In this document: piece by piece, positions 43,364-52,179 of the stretch
How positions within the stretch are numbered: the first letter of the stretch is position 1
How the letters are laid out: each line of letters opens with the position of its first letter
Assembly (NCBI RefSeq): GCF_007641255.1
Contig: NZ_CP036259.1
Coordinates: forward strand, 2,728,001 to 2,792,000
DNA from: Sporomusa termitida
Lineage (GTDB): Bacteria; Bacillota; Negativicutes; Sporomusales; Sporomusaceae
DNA: 64,000 nt
Reading direction: 5' to 3'
The notes under the pieces: generated by a model
What the model was told of the DNA's origin: nothing
Seen by the model: the letters and a program-made list of their open reading frames with translations, nothing else
Databases searched by the model: none
Made by a program: the position numbers and the translations under genes

Positions 43364-43513
43364 TCATATGTGCATAGAGATATACCCTATAGAAAGTTCA
43401 TTATGGACATGAGACTTATACGCATGGGGGTTGTTTCTACATCGCTTGATCTCCACGCCTTCAATAATACTTCTGCCAAATTCCATATATCTGTCTTGTC
43501 CAATACTACTCAT
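43364..43513 (-). pseudogene. N-terminal fragment of an AraC-type regulator
   Basis: 49 codons from ATG 43513: MEFGRSIIEGVEIKRCRNNP, HVHNELSIGYIS, then a stop created at the junction with the SOS module. HVHNELSIGY is the cupin strand of AraC regulators controlling LysE-like exporters. Helix-turn-helix domain lost. Confidence 0.6.
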
Positions 43514-43701
43514 ATAATCCTTGTCTGATCAATTCAAACACTTTCCTTCCATATTTTTTATGTCCTCAAGGGTTAATGTGACAATAGCAGTGGCTGCAAA
43601 TTAACGCAAAACGCTAAATTGGCAATAGTTTCAAGCGCGTTCAATTCGCACCCACGCTTTCTGTATGCATCAAGGGTTATTATCAGGTGGAAATAAAACA
43701 C

Positions 43702-43785
43702 GAAAAACCGTATTTACAGACCATGAGAGGGTGGGGTAGGAGCGTCCGCAATCGTCCATATTCAGTATTACGGATACGGTTTTTC
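43702..43785. terminator. Terminator at the end of the alpha/beta hydrolase gene
   Basis: GAAAAACCGTAT (43702) and ATACGGTTTTTC (43774) pair; the right arm includes the hydrolase stop codon region, so the loop is large. Confidence 0.5.
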
Positions 43786-44574
43786 CGACTCACAATGACT
43801 TATAAAAGAAAACAATATCCTGTTGAATTGTTCCGGCTGGTCCAGATTTGCCACATGGCCCGCATTGGCAATGGTTTTTACTGCACAACCCGGATAATGT
43901 TTTTGCCAATCCGGAAGATGCTTTTGGATGGTTCCTCGTGTATCCTGCTCACCGGCAACAACCAAAAGAGGCACGTTATACTTGAACAGTTCTTCATGCA
44001 GGCAGGTTGTAAAACCCTGCCACGAAACCAGAAACTCCTGCTTGTCGATTTCTTCAAACATCTGCCCAACCCTCAGCAGCGCCGGTTTTGTATAGGTGCT
44101 TCCTTTTGCCATCGCTTTTTTCAGCCCCTTCCAGGTGTAAAGATACTTCATCATTGCCCCGGAGGATGCGAGCAGTATCTTTTCCCATTTGGGGTAAGGT
44201 ATAAATAACGGCGTCACCCCTGTCAGCATATACCCAGCGGCCCCCCCGAAAAGGAAGGCATATTCCTGTACGACAAAGGCACCCATTGACAGCCCGCACA
44301 GTAAATATTGCCCAGGCTTTTCTGAATTGAGTATGGCGTGAATATCCTCTGCCGCCAGTTTCACGCTAAATTCACTTGCGGGTCTTGAATTTCCATGGCC
44401 CCGTACATCAATGTTAATCACGGCATAGCCACTTTCCTGCAAAAATGTAACCTGAGGCTGCCACATGGCACGATACAGTCCATAACCATGCACTAAAATA
44501 ATGGTAATGGCCCGGTTCCCCGCTAAATAATCATAAGCTACTTTGCATCCTTCTTGATTTACAAACTTTTCCAT
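43768..44574 (-). CDS. Alpha/beta hydrolase
   Basis: 268 aa from ATG 44574 (TGGGAGGGAAT). VHGYGLYRAMWQPQ is the oxyanion region, CGLSMGAF has nucleophile S96, GEQDTRG the acid and NAGHVANL the histidine. Carboxylesterase / haloperoxidase-like family; substrate unknown. It stands 111 bp downstream of the metallo-hydrolase gene, same strand. Confidence 0.85.
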   Translation of the reverse strand: MEKFVNQEGCKVAYDYLAGNRAITIILVHGYGLYRAMWQPQVTFLQESGYAVINIDVRGHGNSRPASEFSVKLAAEDIHAILNSEKPGQYLLCGLSMGAFVVQEYAFLFGGAAGYMLTGVTPLFIPYPKWEKILLASSGAMMKYLYTWKGLKKAMAKGSTYTKPALLRVGQMFEEIDKQEFLVSWQGFTTCLHEELFKYNVPLLVVAGEQDTRGTIQKHLPDWQKHYPGCAVKTIANAGHVANLDQPEQFNRILFSFISHCESEKPYP

Positions 44575-44697
44575 ATTCCCTCCCATTAATTATGCAAATC
44601 GCGCCGCTGATACCCAAAATAGGTAAAATAGCAGGCTACCGCAACGATAATAGCGGTAAGGAGAAGATATGTGCACCCTCCCGGGTTTATCAGCCTC

Positions 44698-45819
44698 TCA
44701 ATTCATTCCTTCCCACCAGGGAGAAAAGACTTGTTGCTCATTTGCAAGCTCTAGCGGCTCTCCGATCATTGGTGTAAGCAGCCTATAGTTCTTATTCTGA
44801 CTGGCAGCAGTGATTCGCTGAAACGGTTCGTCCCAGGGATGGTTGGCAATGGCAAACTTTCCTACATGCGCCGGCATCAAGGCTTTGGCCTTCAGGGCTT
44901 CGGCAGCCTGTACCGCTTCTTCCGGTGTCATGTGTACATGCGGCCAATTTTTGTCGTATTGGCCGTTATCCAAAACAACAAGATCGAAGCCGTTTAAGCT
45001 TTCGCCAATTTGCTTAAAATGCGGCCCATAGCCACTGTCACCGCTGAAAAATATCCGGCGTTCAGGGGTTACCAGGGCCAAGCTTGCCCACAGCGTCTTA
45101 TTTCTGGTCAGCATACGCCCGGAAAAATGACGGGCCGGCAGCACATGAACAGTGAAATCAGCTTCCAGCGCCACTGCGGTAAACCAGTCAGCTTCATGGA
45201 TGAGGTCCGCCGCAAAGCCCCATTGCTCGAAATACGCGCCTACGCCTAAACCGCAGAGCACCTGTTTGACTTTGGGCTTCAGGGCGCTAATCGCGGAATA
45301 ATCCAGATGATCCCAGTGATCGTGAGTAATCAGCAAATAATCGATTTCCGGCATATCTTCCGCCGTGTACGGATTGGTCCCCTCAAAAGCCCTGTTGACA
45401 AAAGGGACAGGGGCTGCATAAGCGCTAAATACCGGATCAATCAGGATCCGTTTTCCCCCGAGCTGCATATAGTACGAAGAATGTCCCAGCCAAATCACTA
45501 TATCCTTATCCCTGTCTAAGGCCATCAGGTCTGTCTTTACGGCAGGAATAGGCTCTGTCGGTGCCAGCCGTTCTTTGGGAATAAAAAGATACTCCAACCA
45601 TAACGAAACGGGACTGGTTCCCTCAACACGCGGGGGAATGGGAACTAAATTCTGAAATTGCCCGTCAGCGTAATGCGGTGAACTCTTGATTTGTTCAAGG
45701 CGTGTACCTTCCGGCAAGGTTCCAAATTTAGGATGCTGTAGATAAATACCTATACCGAGAGCTATTATAACAAGGATTATGAAGGGAACTAATAGCATTT
45801 TTCGTAACCGCCCTTTCAT
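44698..45819 (-). CDS. Membrane-anchored MBL-fold metallo-hydrolase (NAPE-PLD/RomA-like)
   Basis: 373 aa from ATG 45819. N-terminal membrane anchor LLVPFIILVIIALGIGIYLQ; then IVIWLGHSSYYMQLGGKRIL, metal motif LITHDHWDHLDY (HxHxDH), LPARHFSGR, FFSGDSGYGPHF and PAHVGKFA. These are metal ligands of the NAPE-PLD-like branch. The start codon overlaps the stop of a 29-aa ORF (ATGA), so translation is probably coupled. Substrate unknown; phospholipid or lactone hydrolysis is plausible. Confidence 0.85.
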   Translation of the reverse strand: MKGRLRKMLLVPFIILVIIALGIGIYLQHPKFGTLPEGTRLEQIKSSPHYADGQFQNLVPIPPRVEGTSPVSLWLEYLFIPKERLAPTEPIPAVKTDLMALDRDKDIVIWLGHSSYYMQLGGKRILIDPVFSAYAAPVPFVNRAFEGTNPYTAEDMPEIDYLLITHDHWDHLDYSAISALKPKVKQVLCGLGVGAYFEQWGFAADLIHEADWFTAVALEADFTVHVLPARHFSGRMLTRNKTLWASLALVTPERRIFFSGDSGYGPHFKQIGESLNGFDLVVLDNGQYDKNWPHVHMTPEEAVQAAEALKAKALMPAHVGKFAIANHPWDEPFQRITAASQNKNYRLLTPMIGEPLELANEQQVFSPWWEGMN

Positions 45820-45905
45820 GCCATTCTCCCAAAAGCCAATCTTAGTTTGGATATAGCAACAGCTAACGTGAAATTGAACCATGCGAAGTTTCGATATTGC
45901 TTCAT
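45816..45905 (-). CDS. 29-aa micro-ORF coupled to the MBL hydrolase
   Basis: MKQYRNFAWFNFTLAVAISK... from ATG 45905 (GAGAGGATGATTATT); its stop TGA overlaps the hydrolase ATG by 4 bp. A near-identical start (SQYRNFAWFNFK) lies at 63966-64000 behind a similar ribosome site, which argues for a real conserved peptide. Confidence 0.55.
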   Translation of the reverse strand: MKQYRNFAWFNFTLAVAISKLRLAFGRMA

Positions 45906-46062
45906 AATAATCATCCTCTCGATTGGCAATTTTATTATTTCCTTCCCGTAGTTTTCCAAAAACCAATCATTTGCATTCCCGTAATTCTCTTTAGTATCGA
46001 ACTCCCAGTATGAGTAGAAATTAACACATTTTACGATTTTCGTTAATTCCCTTGGGGCAATC

Positions 46063-46143
46063 CTTTTTAATGTTCAGGTTTCGAGTCCTTTTACGTAAAT
46101 CCTCCCTGTTGATACAAGCTTTCCAAAGATATTGGTATTTGAA
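46063..46143. repeat. Dispersed 80-bp repeat, copy 2
   Basis: Counterpart of 39046-39125. Nothing else was recognised between 45906 and 46215. Confidence 0.75.
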
Positions 46144-46215
46144 AGTTAACAAATCCTTTATGCTCCAATCAGCTCAGGTGATACTGAAAAATCATTCCCA
46201 TACTCTTTTGTGCAT

Positions 46216-46258
46216 AAAAAAACTCAATTGGCTGCCAAACTGCTAATTGAGTTTTTTT
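46216..46258. terminator. Bidirectional terminator
   Basis: AAAAAAACTCAATT and AATTGAGTTTTTTT arms with a 15-nt loop. Confidence 0.8.
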
Positions 46259-46395
46259 ATAGATAAAGGTTCCTTACCAAGGTAGATCAACGCTAAACAA
46301 AAAAATGACCGCTGAGGTTTCACGTTCCTAGTACCGGCGGCACACATATCATTGTCAAGCTTAGGACTGCAAATCACTTTGAAATTGCACTGACT

Positions 46396-46491
46396 TTATG
46401 GATTATCACGCCTAAATAAATTAAGCTCTTCTATCGCCGCCTCAAACCGCTGATGAACTTCGGTCGTATCCTGTGCTTTTCTTGTGCTCAT
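46396..46491 (-). CDS. 31-aa hypothetical ORF
   Basis: MSTRKAQDTTEVHQRFEAAI...; ATG 46491 behind AGAGGTAAC. Helical and charged; no family recognised. Divergent from the toxin-antitoxin pair. Confidence 0.3.
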   Translation of the reverse strand: MSTRKAQDTTEVHQRFEAAIEELNLFRRDNP

Positions 46492-46621
46492 GTTACCTCT
46501 GAACGCACAGTTAATCAACTCATTTTCTATATAATATTCTTCTTTTACTATGATAATTAATTGTATTATTTTCCGAAATAGGATATAATATGACCAAGAT
46601 ACACAAAGGCAGGTGTTTGCT

Positions 46622-46921
46622 ATGTCCGTTATTATCCGGCCGGTTTCAGATTTATCCAAAAAGGTTTCAGAAATTGAGTCCATATGCTTTGAACAGAATT
46701 CGCCCGTTTATCTAACCAAGAATGGCTCCAACCATATGGTGCTGACCAGTCACGAGCATTACGAAAAACTCCTCGCGCAACTTCGCCTGTATGAGAAACT
46801 TTTACTGGCCGAGGCTGAGAATCGGCGGGGAGAAATGCTTGATTTTAACGCTGTGATGGATGAGATTGACGCTGAAGCGGCAGGGAGTTCAGGTGGGAAT
46901 GAGCAAAAAGTATCGTATTGA
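46622..46921 (+). CDS. Phd/YefM-type antitoxin
   Basis: 99 aa from ATG 46622 (AAAGGCAGGTGTTTGCT). SVIIRPVSDLSKKVSEIESI, NSPVYLTKNGSNHMVLTSHEHYEKL is the antitoxin fold; the C-terminal helix (NAVMDEIDAEAAG) should neutralise the toxin. Overlaps the next gene by 23 bp. Confidence 0.85.
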   Translation: MSVIIRPVSDLSKKVSEIESICFEQNSPVYLTKNGSNHMVLTSHEHYEKLLAQLRLYEKLLLAEAENRRGEMLDFNAVMDEIDAEAAGSSGGNEQKVSY

Positions 46922-47213
46922 AATTGCCCCCTCCGCCGCTAAAGATTTAAAAGAAATCATTCGCTTTATTGCCAGAGACAATGCTACTGCCGCTCAAACG
47001 CTGGCAAAGTCAATTCGTGATAAAATTAATACCGTGCTTACCGCCAATCCCTTCTTATGTACCATTTTATTGGACTATCCTGCTTTGGCAACCGCCGGTT
47101 ACCGCCGCCTGGCCGTTCATAAGCATTATTCAGTTTTGTACGTAATCGTCAATTCGTCTGTGAAGATCATGCATATCTGGGATAACCGCCGCAATTGGGA
47201 TTTAATTGAGTAA
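46899..47213 (+). CDS. RelE/ParE-family toxin
   Basis: 104 aa from ATG 46899: KYRIEIAPSAAKDLKEIIRFIARDN is the RelE/ParE N-terminal helix, GYRRLAVHKHYSVLYVIV the central strand, and MHIWDNRRNWDLI the C-terminal strand. Such proteins either cleave mRNA or inhibit gyrase; the sequence does not discriminate. Intact. Confidence 0.85.
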   Translation: MSKKYRIEIAPSAAKDLKEIIRFIARDNATAAQTLAKSIRDKINTVLTANPFLCTILLDYPALATAGYRRLAVHKHYSVLYVIVNSSVKIMHIWDNRRNWDLIE

Positions 47214-47241
47214 GTGTCTGCTTCTTTCTTTTAGCCATTTA

Positions 47242-47579
47242 TCATTTTTCCAAAGCTGCGTCGTAATCAATCGTTACTCCCACTCCGAAATGGATAAAAT
47301 GCTCAGGATACCCCGCTATCGGCAGCCAATACGAAATGATTTCCCTCTCACCCAATTTCCCTTTGACGAATGTAGGCTTCTGTGTTGCTAATGCCTGGTT
47401 TGCCAAACAGTCCCGATGAGGTTCAGTGCCAATTTTTGCACAGTTCATCCCCTACGTCCAAAGCTTCGACCCGCTGCATTGACAGCGATGATTTCCCTGC
47501 TTTTATGTACCAGCGTAGCCGGTTCCGGATAATTCCCCCACATAAGCTCAAAGGCTTCCATTACTTTAGAATCAATCAT
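47242..47579 (-). pseudogene. PAS-like small protein, one frameshift (paralog of 15810)
   Basis: ATG 47579 behind AAAGGAGGAATTGAGA begins MIDSKVMEAFELMWGNYPEP and runs to FGRRG-stop; one base is missing there and the protein resumes MNCAKIGTEPHRDCLANQAL to the stop at 47242. The whole aligns with the product of 15810-16208. The promoter, ribosome site and both cysteines are kept, so the frameshift may be recent or a sequencing error. Confidence 0.7.
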
Positions 47580-47644
47580 GTCTCAATTCCTCCTTTACTG
47601 ATTAGGCATTTTCTTTCTCTATAAAAGTACCCTCATACCATTAC

Positions 47645-47670
47645 GACGAAATTCAATCCAATTTATTGCA
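47645..47670 (-). promoter_or_regulatory. Candidate ECF-sigma promoter 1
   Basis: The minus strand reads TGCAAT-N16-CGTC, the same as 49351-49376 upstream of the ECF operon. It lies 66 bp before the PAS-like gene. Confidence 0.5.
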
Positions 47671-47824
47671 GTGCGATGATATATTTTAGAAATGAGTATG
47701 CCGCATTGTTGCTTTACCGTACGTCGATCTGCCCAAGTCATCGCTTCTTTCTGTTGTTATATTGCAATAGATAGCAGGGTATGATAAATAAGCACTATTT
47801 GCCCATGCCGTATGGAGGATGCTT

Positions 47825-48008
47825 ATGGACAACAAGGAATTATTGCCACTAGTAAAATATTTACAACGAGCGGAAGCTACGGAACGAGAAATTTGCTTCA
47901 ATATTGCCCGGCAGGTTAAGGATGATGGCTGTTGTAAGTTTAAGTGTAGCTGCAATCTCTTTTCTAATCGGTTTGGTAGTGAAAAACCTCCTGGGGATTG
48001 AGCTGTAA
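47825..48008 (+). CDS. Small membrane protein, frameshifted or two overlapping ORFs
   Basis: ATG 47825 (TATGGAGGATGCTT) starts MDNKELLPLVKYLQRAEATE REICFNIARQVK; in that frame the tail is cysteine-rich nonsense ending 48001. In the +1 frame from 47922 the DNA encodes MMAVVSLSVAAISFLIGLVV KNLLGIEL (stop 48008), a clean membrane helix. A single indel would join them into a 60-aa tail-anchored protein. A hairpin TAATCTCTC / GAGAGATTA follows at 48007-48031. Confidence 0.5.
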
Positions 48009-48052
48009 TCTCTCTGGGTGGAGAGATTAGAAATCTTGTACGGTCAAATTTT

Positions 48053-48454
48053 TTATTGCCTGTTATCTTGCTGCGATATTTCTTGTTCCAGTAGTCTTTT
48101 GGTGTATTTTTCTAAAGAAGCCGCCCCTTCTTCTTCCCACCATTTTTCATAATATGGATCACTCTTCTCTGCAGTATACTGGGGAAAAGCTGTATGGCAT
48201 CCTGCTTGCGGCTGGTTCGCCTCCTTGTGGTAACCCTGGCTGCCAAAAAGCAGCCGCATCAGGATGACAAGTCCCGCTCCCTGCCAATACGTGATTTCCT
48301 TCCAGCCCCAGATATCAGGCAACAAGCTGTTCCACAGCAGCATGACAAAAAAGCCAAAACCAAGACCAAACAATATGGATAATGCCAGTCCGAGACAAAT
48401 TTGAATAAGGATATGCCTTGTTTTCGTTATACAAAAATTACACTGCCATTGCAT
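48053..48454 (-). CDS. Membrane protein downstream of the ECF sigma gene
   Basis: 133 aa from ATG 48454 (GAGGTGGATACT). It starts MQWQCNFCITKTRHI with CxxC, then has two membrane helices and a long soluble C-terminus (DPYYEKWWEEEGAASLEKYT). It sits 24 bp after the ECF gene, the usual position for an anti-sigma factor or sensor partner, but no anti-sigma domain is recognised. Confidence 0.6.
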   Translation of the reverse strand: MQWQCNFCITKTRHILIQICLGLALSILFGLGFGFFVMLLWNSLLPDIWGWKEITYWQGAGLVILMRLLFGSQGYHKEANQPQAGCHTAFPQYTAEKSDPYYEKWWEEEGAASLEKYTKRLLEQEISQQDNRQ

Positions 48455-48478
48455 AGTATCCACCTCTATCAATATAAA

Positions 48479-49000
48479 TCATTCTTCTTGCAGCGTCTTG
48501 CGCAGCGCCTGCGTCGTCCGCGATAGCAGCGTACCGATGGGCTCACCCCATTTTAGCGATAATTCTTTAAAGGTATAGCCATCCAGTTCGGTAGCCGCCC
48601 AAACGGCACGCTGTTTGGGCTCTAACTTTATTAACGCATTCTTTAATCGCAAGGCAAACTCTTTTTTCTCTACCAAGCTTTCCACATCGCCTGTCGTGTC
48701 CATCAGCTTCTCGCCCCTCGGCAAACCAGTATCCTTATCCAAAGCATCTAAAGATAACGGCGTCTTCGCCTGCCGGAAATGATCCCATATTTTATGCTTT
48801 ACCGACTGATATAGATAAGCAGCCAGGTTTTCCATATGGTTGTCAGCAGTCATCCGGTTATACACATTAAAGAGTACATCTGCCACGATGTCTTCCGCAT
48901 CCATGTCGGAGATGCCGGTCAGCCTTTGCCGAACATAGCGCAGCAACTTCGGCTGCTCCTTTTTTATAACACTGACAAATTCATTTTGTTGTTTGCGCAC
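48479..49000 (-). CDS. ECF-type RNA polymerase sigma factor
   Basis: 173 aa. Region 2: AEDIVADVLFNVYNRM, AYLYQSVKHKIWDHFRQAK. Region 4: LIKLEPKQRAVWAATELDGYTFKELSLKWGEPIGTLLSRTTQALRKTL. The start is GTG 49000, with AGAGGA 12 bases upstream. It probably directs its own operon and the PAS-like gene through TGCAAT-N16-CGTC promoters. Confidence 0.85.
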   Translation of the reverse strand: MRKQQNEFVSVIKKEQPKLLRYVRQRLTGISDMDAEDIVADVLFNVYNRMTADNHMENLAAYLYQSVKHKIWDHFRQAKTPLSLDALDKDTGLPRGEKLMDTTGDVESLVEKKEFALRLKNALIKLEPKQRAVWAATELDGYTFKELSLKWGEPIGTLLSRTTQALRKTLQEE

Positions 49001-49106
49001 AGTAAAAACATTCCTCTAATGCAAATTCATCATCATTCCTATTCATTTTCATTGTAATAACAGCCTTTCCACTTACAGCGACCGGTTTCCTGCCAAGACG
49101 CGACAG

Positions 49107-49307
49107 CTAAAAAATGGGTGCTGTCTCACGCTCGGCGGGGTTAATTCCTAAAAAACGTAACAAACATAAAACAACTGCCAATACCCCTATCAATAAATGG
49201 CATTGTCTAACCCAGCCAGCCTTTGCTTTAACATACAGGAAGCAGCCGGTAATAGCTGCTCCGGCAATAGACGTACGGAACAGTAAATCCCAAACATCCC
49301 TACCCAT
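49107..49307 (-). CDS. Small two-helix membrane protein
   Basis: 66 aa from ATG 49307 (AGTAGAGGTGAAA): LFRTSIAGAAITGCFLYVKA and CHLLIGVLAVVLCLLRFLGI are membrane helices. First gene after the candidate ECF promoter and 106 bp before the sigma gene. Function unknown. Confidence 0.6.
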   Translation of the reverse strand: MGRDVWDLLFRTSIAGAAITGCFLYVKAKAGWVRQCHLLIGVLAVVLCLLRFLGINPAERETAPIF

Positions 49308-49350
49308 TTTCACCTCTACTTTATCAGCAAAATGACACTTCTACTATTAT

Positions 49351-49376
49351 GACGAAATTAGATCCGTTTTATTGCA
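49351..49376 (-). promoter_or_regulatory. Candidate ECF-sigma promoter 2 (autoregulatory)
   Basis: TGCAAT-N16-CGTC on the minus strand, 44 bp upstream of the small membrane gene heading the ECF operon. The spacing and CGTC -10 are typical for ECF sigma factors. Confidence 0.5.
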
Positions 49377-49580
49377 GTGTAATTTAATGCTTTTATACAT
49401 CGGCAGTAAACCAGAACATTGATGGCCTAAAGATAACGAGTTTTGGCTGATAAACAGCGCACCTACATGCGTAATAAAGAGGCAGTTTGAATACTGCCTC
49501 GGATCAAGGGTAAAATATAAAGTAGCGCTTTACTATCTATTATGAGTTTAGTTATTGATGGTATAACAGGAGACCATTGT

Positions 49581-50036
49581 ATGAATATGGATATTATTCT
49601 CATCACTGCCAATATGCTTATACATCCCACTATAGTTGCTGTTCTTTATTGGCAAAAACCTTTGCCTTCGCGGCGACTTCTGAATTTATTCTTTTTTAGT
49701 TCATGGCTTGCATTTACAAGTAATCTGCTGGGTCTTCACTTTGGGACGTGGGATTTCCCTTCACCAACAATTGGTCGGCCTGGGACAGAATTGCTATATG
49801 GCCTTTTGGGCCTGCCACCTAAAGCAATAATGCTTGTGTACCTTTTGAAGCCGTCCGTTTCCTACAACACCGTAGTAATCGCCATTGTTTCAGCGTTGAC
49901 CATCTCCTGGGAATGGGCTGGTCTAAAATACTCGCATCTTCTGGTATATCATCACTGGCACCTCTCTTTGACATATCTGGCGGCATTTACAGTCTATTCT
50001 TTTCTCGCATTTTTATGGCAGAAGAAAGTTCTATAA
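49581..50036 (+). CDS. CBO0543-like membrane protein A, copy 2
   Basis: 151 aa from ATG 49581 (ACAGGAGACCATTGT); the in-frame extension to 49542 has no ribosome site. One residue differs from copy 1 (V for A in the last membrane helix). Confidence 0.65.
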   Translation: MNMDIILITANMLIHPTIVAVLYWQKPLPSRRLLNLFFFSSWLAFTSNLLGLHFGTWDFPSPTIGRPGTELLYGLLGLPPKAIMLVYLLKPSVSYNTVVIAIVSALTISWEWAGLKYSHLLVYHHWHLSLTYLAAFTVYSFLAFLWQKKVL

Positions 50037-50049
50037 ACCTATCTATTGT

Positions 50050-50673
50050 TTACTTTTCGTCCTTATCGCCGTCAAGTAATTTCATTGCCGGGCTGAGTGC
50101 CCTAAACAACGTTGATCGTCTGTTTTCTGTTGCGTATTGTTGCTCAATATTGGCAATCCAAATAACGAAACTCCTTACGCCCCAGGGAATGGCCATGAGA
50201 TATATAAATGAATTGATATAATTCCAATTTCCAAGCCATAATACATCTGCCCAAACATACAAAGGATGGGCAATAAAAGCAAATAATCCCGCTACAATAG
50301 TGTTTAGTGAAACAAAACGCCACCGCGTATTACCGTATTGATAAGCCAGCATATGAAATATCGGGTTCATGGTATATGAAAAAGGGAATATGCTTGCCTT
50401 TATAGGAATAATGCGGGTCTTATATTCCCACAGGCCATATTCAGTCGCAATTACGTCAGTGTATACAAATAGAAATGTCAATATAAAACCAAACAAAAGT
50501 ATTTCACGCAATCTGCTCTTGTCGATTAGGATAAATAATAGCACACAAGCTATCGCAAGAAAACCAGCAACGACCAACCACCCCAGAGAAAGAACTTCTT
50601 TAGTACTCCAATGGAAGTATGAAATATTCGCCGAAATGATCACCGCGTTTACCAATTGATAAAAAGTATCCAT
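50050..50673 (-). CDS. CBO0543-family membrane protein B, copy 2
   Basis: 207 aa, same start signal as copy 1. Substitutions relative to copy 1 cluster at the N-terminal helix (SANISYF, EVLSLGW, VVAGFLAIAC) and near GNTRWRFVSLNT; the catalytic-looking aromatic motifs are unchanged. Function unknown. Confidence 0.75.
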   Translation of the reverse strand: MDTFYQLVNAVIISANISYFHWSTKEVLSLGWLVVAGFLAIACVLLFILIDKSRLREILLFGFILTFLFVYTDVIATEYGLWEYKTRIIPIKASIFPFSYTMNPIFHMLAYQYGNTRWRFVSLNTIVAGLFAFIAHPLYVWADVLWLGNWNYINSFIYLMAIPWGVRSFVIWIANIEQQYATENRRSTLFRALSPAMKLLDGDKDEK

Positions 50674-50870
50674 ATTACCTCCATCGCCAACTTTTCTTTA
50701 TCTTTGACAGATGGAAAAACTTTATACATACGAGACTTCTATCACCTTCCTAGCACAGATAGATCATTAATCCGTTACTTTCCTGTAGACAGTAACGTGC
50801 AGGGATAAATCGAAGAAATTAAAATATTTCTAATTTCCATTATATAGTGTCTATACCCTTTTAAAGCAAC

Positions 50871-50908
50871 AAAAAACACCAAGCACAAAACCTTGGTGTT
50901 TTCTTTTT
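50871..50908. terminator. Terminator-like hairpin
   Basis: AAAAACACCAAG / CTTGGTGTTTT with CTTTTT following on the plus side. The remaining gap to the IS element (50909-50950) is featureless. Confidence 0.7.
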
Positions 50909-51017
50909 AGCCAAATGCAACACTCCACGTGCATCGAAATTACATAAGGTTGCGGCGTCCCCCGTTCAATAGACAGAAAAAGCACAAGGATAACATAGTT
51001 TTTCACAGGATAGCTTA

Positions 51018-51878
51018 CTATTTCGCTGATTTAAGCAGCCATAGCCAACAAATAGTACTCTTCGGGAGTTCGGTATCCATTGGTGGCATGAATTCGTTGC
51101 CGGTTATAAAAGATTTCCACATATTCAAATACGGCGCCCTGGCCTGTTCGCGGGTCTGAAACCGTTGCCCGATCAGCCATTCATATTTCATCTTGCCCCA
51201 AAATGCCTCCATTGGTGCGTTGTCCCAACAGTTGCCCTTCCTGGACATGCTGCAAATAAATCCGCGCTCTTTGAGTACATCCTGATAATCCTTAGAGCAA
51301 TACTGGCTGCCACGATCGGAGTGAATGAGTACGCCGTGGGGCGGCCGAGCTCGCTTGCAGACACTGTCTAACGCCTGCATGACCAGTTCTTTGGTCATCC
51401 GCTCACTCATGGATAATCCGACCACTCTTTGCCCGCATAGGTCAATGATGGCAGCCACGTACAGCCAGCCTTCCTCCGTCCATAGATAGGTGATGTCACT
51501 GACCATTTTTTGATTGGGCCTGGAGGCTGTAAACTCACGGTTTAACAGGTTTTCGGCAACGGCAAGGGCATGTTTCGAATTCGTAGTGGCCTTGAATATT
51601 TTGGCTGTTTTAGAGTGAATGCCCGCCTGCTTCATCAGGCGTTCTATCCGCTTATGATTTACTCTCAGACCCTTACGGCGCAACTCTTGATAGATTTTAC
51701 GGCAACCATAAACATGGCGTTTCGTTTGATGAAGTTGCTCAATCTGCGCCAAGATGGCCTCGTTTTCTAAGTCCCTTTGGCTTTTCGGGCGATTTTCCCA
51801 TGCATAGTAGCCACTGCGGGAACCCCCAGCACTTTGCACAGCTTCTCCACCCGATAGGTTTGGCGGTTAGCTTTGATA
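51018..51878 (-). pseudogene. IS3-family OrfB, two single-base deletions
   Basis: Compared with copy 1, one base is missing in GGGGGT(A)TCCCGC near the N-terminus and one in GGGC(C)GCCG near the C-terminus, so the last 35 residues are out of frame. The DDE residues remain in the middle frame but the transposase cannot be complete. Confidence 0.85.
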
Positions 51879-51891
51879 AATTTGAACCGTT

Positions 51892-52179
51892 TTATTTCTG
51901 GTTCTTCGCGAAGTACGCTGCCGCCTTTTTTAAAATCTCATTTTCCTCCCGCAGGTCACGATTTTCTCGTTCTAGCTTTCTTAGTCGCTCATCGTCTGGA
52001 CTGAGCTTGCCGCTGCCGGGAAACGGGGCATTAGGTTTTTCCCGATACTTTTTCAACCACCCATGAAGCGTATTCTCATTGATCCCTAACTCGGCTGCCA
52101 CTTTGGATACCGGCCCACCGGTCGCTTCTACTCTTTTCACCGCTTGCAGTTTAAACTCGGCGCTAAACTGTTTCACCAT
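51892..52179 (-). CDS. IS3-family OrfA, copy 2
   Basis: 95 aa identical to copy 1 (helix-turn-helix plus zipper). Start MVKQFSAEF at 52179. Confidence 0.9.
   Translation of the reverse strand: MVKQFSAEFKLQAVKRVEATGGPVSKVAAELGINENTLHGWLKKYREKPNAPFPGSGKLSPDDERLRKLERENRDLREENEILKKAAAYFAKNQK

Larger units (their letters stand above)
49451..50811. repeat. Segmental duplication, copy 2 (CBO0543 gene pair)
   Basis: Counterpart of 8159-9529. Differences are mostly single bases; one short indel lies near the right end (ATAGATAGGGTTTCGTTAATC versus ATAGATCATTAATC). Confidence 0.9.
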
